Positions 5,814-6,586 of a stretch of 6,586 nt of DNA are shown one piece after another. Positions within the stretch are counted from its first letter, which is position 1. Each line of letters starts with the position of its first letter. Location of the stretch: NCBI GenBank assembly GCA_002938075.1, contig PTLK01000112.1, positions 1 through 6,586 on the forward strand, given 5' to 3'. Position numbers and translations under genes: made by a program. The stretch is from Alphaproteobacteria bacterium MarineAlpha3_Bin3. GTDB taxonomy: Bacteria > Pseudomonadota > Alphaproteobacteria > Rhodospirillales > Casp-alpha2. The notes below the pieces were generated by a model that was not told the origin of the DNA, did not search any database, and saw only the letters and a list, made by a program, of their open reading frames with translations.

Positions 5814-5832
5814 CTAAATTGCACCCCTATGA
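5799..5832. repeat. Left terminal inverted repeat, overlapping the mltA start
   Basis: Pairs with 6087-6120 (31/34). On the minus strand it contains AGGGG, the ATG and codons 2-5 of mltA (AAA CAG GCC ACT). Similarity to the other arm stops at the sixth codon, which marks the likely element edge at 5799. Confidence 0.8.
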
Positions 5833-5833
5833 A

Positions 5834-5925
5834 CGCTTTTCCCGTTTCCTCGGCAGGAGGAGAGGCGCAGGCGATGGCGGCCCATTAGCTAGCCTTCCCA
5901 ACACCTCGAGGGGGCGGGAAAAGCG
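5834..5925. repeat. 11-bp perfect inverted repeat inside the element
   Basis: CGCTTTTCCCG at 5834-5844 is exactly complementary to CGGGAAAAGCG at 5915-5925, enclosing 70 bp. It could form the base of a long stem-loop in RNA or single-stranded DNA. Confidence 0.6.
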
Positions 5926-5953
5926 ACCCCCAAAGTGCCAAGAGGGGGGCGAC

Positions 5954-6082
5954 GTTGAGAGGCTTCCGGACTTCGTCGCGCGCCGCTTGTGGTGGGTTGG
6001 CACCACGGCCTGCCTTCGCCGAAGCGAAGCTCCGGCTTCGCTCAGGCAGGCGCACTGTGCTCCTAGCCGGAAACCTCGCAAC
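5954..6082. repeat. 16-bp imperfect inverted repeat inside the element
   Basis: GTTGAGAGGCTTCCGG (5954-5969) pairs with CCGGAAACCTCGCAAC (6067-6082) at 14 of 16 positions. The hairpins at 5989-6006 and 6008-6051 lie within its loop, giving a nested secondary structure. Confidence 0.55.
6008..6051. repeat. GC-rich hairpin (CTTCG-type palindrome) inside the element
   Basis: The outer stem GCCTGCCT (6008-6015) pairs with AGGCAGGC (6044-6051); the inner stem AGCGAAGC (6023-6030) pairs with GCTTCGCT (6035-6042) around loop TCCG; an unpaired bulge lies at 6016-6022. A small neighbouring hairpin, GTGGTG (5989-5994) with CACCAC (6001-6006), sits beside it. No T-run follows on either strand, so it is not a standard intrinsic terminator. 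It resembles REP-type palindromes. Confidence 0.55.
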
Positions 6083-6086
6083 ACCG

Positions 6087-6120
6087 TCGTAGGGGCGCAA
6101 TTTAGATGAAACAGACCACT
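6087..6120. repeat. Right terminal inverted repeat, reaching the stop codon of the Tim44-family gene
   Basis: Pairs with 5799-5832 (31/34; mismatches at 6089, 6096 and 6115). Its outer two bases supply the AG of the TAG stop of the upstream gene. On the plus strand it carries the same AGGGG...ATGAAACAG module, facing outward. Confidence 0.8.
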
Positions 6121-6586
6121 AATCAAGGCTGCTTGTCGCGATCAGGGTCCAGTTCGGATTGCGGGACTTGGTGTCCCGGGCGAAGGTCCAAAAATCGGTT
6201 ACATCGATAACCGCATTGGGGTTGCCGTCAACCACGTCGCCGTTTTCGTCGCGGGTGGCGTTGATCTGTTCGCTGACGAATTTAGTGGTGATATTGACCG
6301 TCCGGCTTTCGAGGTAGGCTTCGACGATCTCTGCCGACTTGATCCCTACCAGCGTGTCCTCAAGGGTTTCGCCGGCCTGTTCGCGGTCCCGGATGGCCTG
6401 CGAGAAATCGGCGAAGACTTCCGCACTCAACAAAGGCTTCAACGTTCCAGTGTCGCCCGATGCATAAGCGCCCAGAATAAGTTCGAAGGCGATTTTCGAG
6501 CCGGAAATAAAATCTTCCGAATCGAAGTCCGGGTTGGCCCGTTGAATCTCCATCAGGCCCCGAACAATCGGGTCGTCGCTTTCACC
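6119..6586 (-). CDS. Tim44-domain (TimA-like) protein, C-terminal 155 residues (start lies beyond the window)
   Basis: The frame is open to the window edge and ends at TAG (6119-6121). The visible part matches the Tim44/MRP-L45-like domain of bacterial proteins related to the mitochondrial import component Tim44: FISGSKIAFELILGAYASGD, then LKPLLSAEVFADFSQAI, then a beta-rich half with SAEIVEAYLESRTVNITTKF, VIDVTDFWTFARD and NPNWTLIATSSLD. In alphaproteobacteria such proteins usually have an N-terminal membrane segment and about 220-240 residues, so roughly the first third is missing here. The bacterial function is not established; association with the inner membrane is known for some members. 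The first ATG in the window (6553) is internal, not the start. The stop codon takes its last two bases from the adjacent element's terminal repeat, so the last residues may differ from the ancestral protein. Confidence 0.85.
   Translation of the reverse strand, partial: GESDDPIVRGLMEIQRANPDFDSEDFISGSKIAFELILGAYASGDTGTLKPLLSAEVFADFSQAIRDREQAGETLEDTLVGIKSAEIVEAYLESRTVNITTKFVSEQINATRDENGDVVDGNPNAVIDVTDFWTFARDTKSRNPNWTLIATSSLD

Larger units (their letters stand above)
5799..6120. mobile_element. MITE-like element with 34-bp terminal inverted repeats, between the Tim44-family gene and mltA
   Basis: The 5799-5832 and 6087-6120 arms are inverted copies of each other, matching at 31 of 34 positions, with an uninterrupted 18-bp core (GCAATTTAGATGAAACAG at 6097-6114 on the plus strand; its complement at 5805-5822). 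They enclose 254 bp with no transposase-like frame and several smaller inverted repeats. Size, terminal repeats and lack of a gene fit a miniature inverted-repeat element mobilised in trans. I see no flanking target-site duplication, and I cannot assign an IS family. It fills the whole spacer between two genes I expect to be close together. An alternative is an inverted duplication created by template switching. Other copies in the genome would settle this. Confidence 0.68.

Noticed and set aside
6008..6051. Intrinsic terminator for the Tim44-family gene
   Set aside because: The hairpin is strong, but no T-run follows it on either strand.
5783..6126. Open frames on both strands within the MITE-like element (about 100 codons)
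   Set aside because: They resemble no transposase or known protein, span the inverted repeats, and are Arg/Pro-rich as expected for non-coding GC-rich DNA.

Overview
The window is a GC-rich stretch of bacterial chromosome. Every gene I can support lies on the minus strand, so transcription runs from high to low coordinates. Protein resemblances and the order Tim44-family gene, mltA, smr, xre suggest an alphaproteobacterium, possibly Rhodospirillales-like. That assignment rests on memory of the families, not on a search.

In transcription order: (1) the 3' end of a Tim44-domain protein gene (6586-6119); (2) a 322-bp spacer (5799-6120) bounded by near-perfect 34-bp terminal inverted repeats and packed with smaller inverted repeats, which looks like a non-autonomous mobile element (MITE-like); (3) mltA, a lipoprotein murein transglycosylase (5813-4581), whose start codon, likely ribosome binding site and first five codons lie inside one terminal repeat; (4) lutA-lutB-lutC (4502-1561), the three-protein L-lactate oxidation complex; (5) an Smr-domain protein (1583-930); (6) a 128-aa XRE regulator (933-547). 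From lutA to xre, adjacent genes abut or overlap, which suggests one translationally coupled operon joining lactate oxidation to the smr-xre pair.

Positions 397-546 are intergenic. The part at 401-480 is strikingly AT-rich (19 G/C in 80 bases by hand count) and holds three palindromes sharing the half-site AAAACA/TGTTTT. They sit just upstream of a second, smaller XRE-type HTH reading frame starting at 396. That frame has no stop codon and runs in phase into hisB (histidine biosynthesis; ATG at 141, with its own good ribosome binding site), which leaves the window at position 1.

The two most interesting points are the MITE-like element that appears to supply mltA with its translation start, and the in-frame HTH-HisB reading frame behind a palindrome-rich, probably autoregulated promoter. 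No tRNA, rRNA, CRISPR array, transposase gene or convincing intrinsic terminator was seen.
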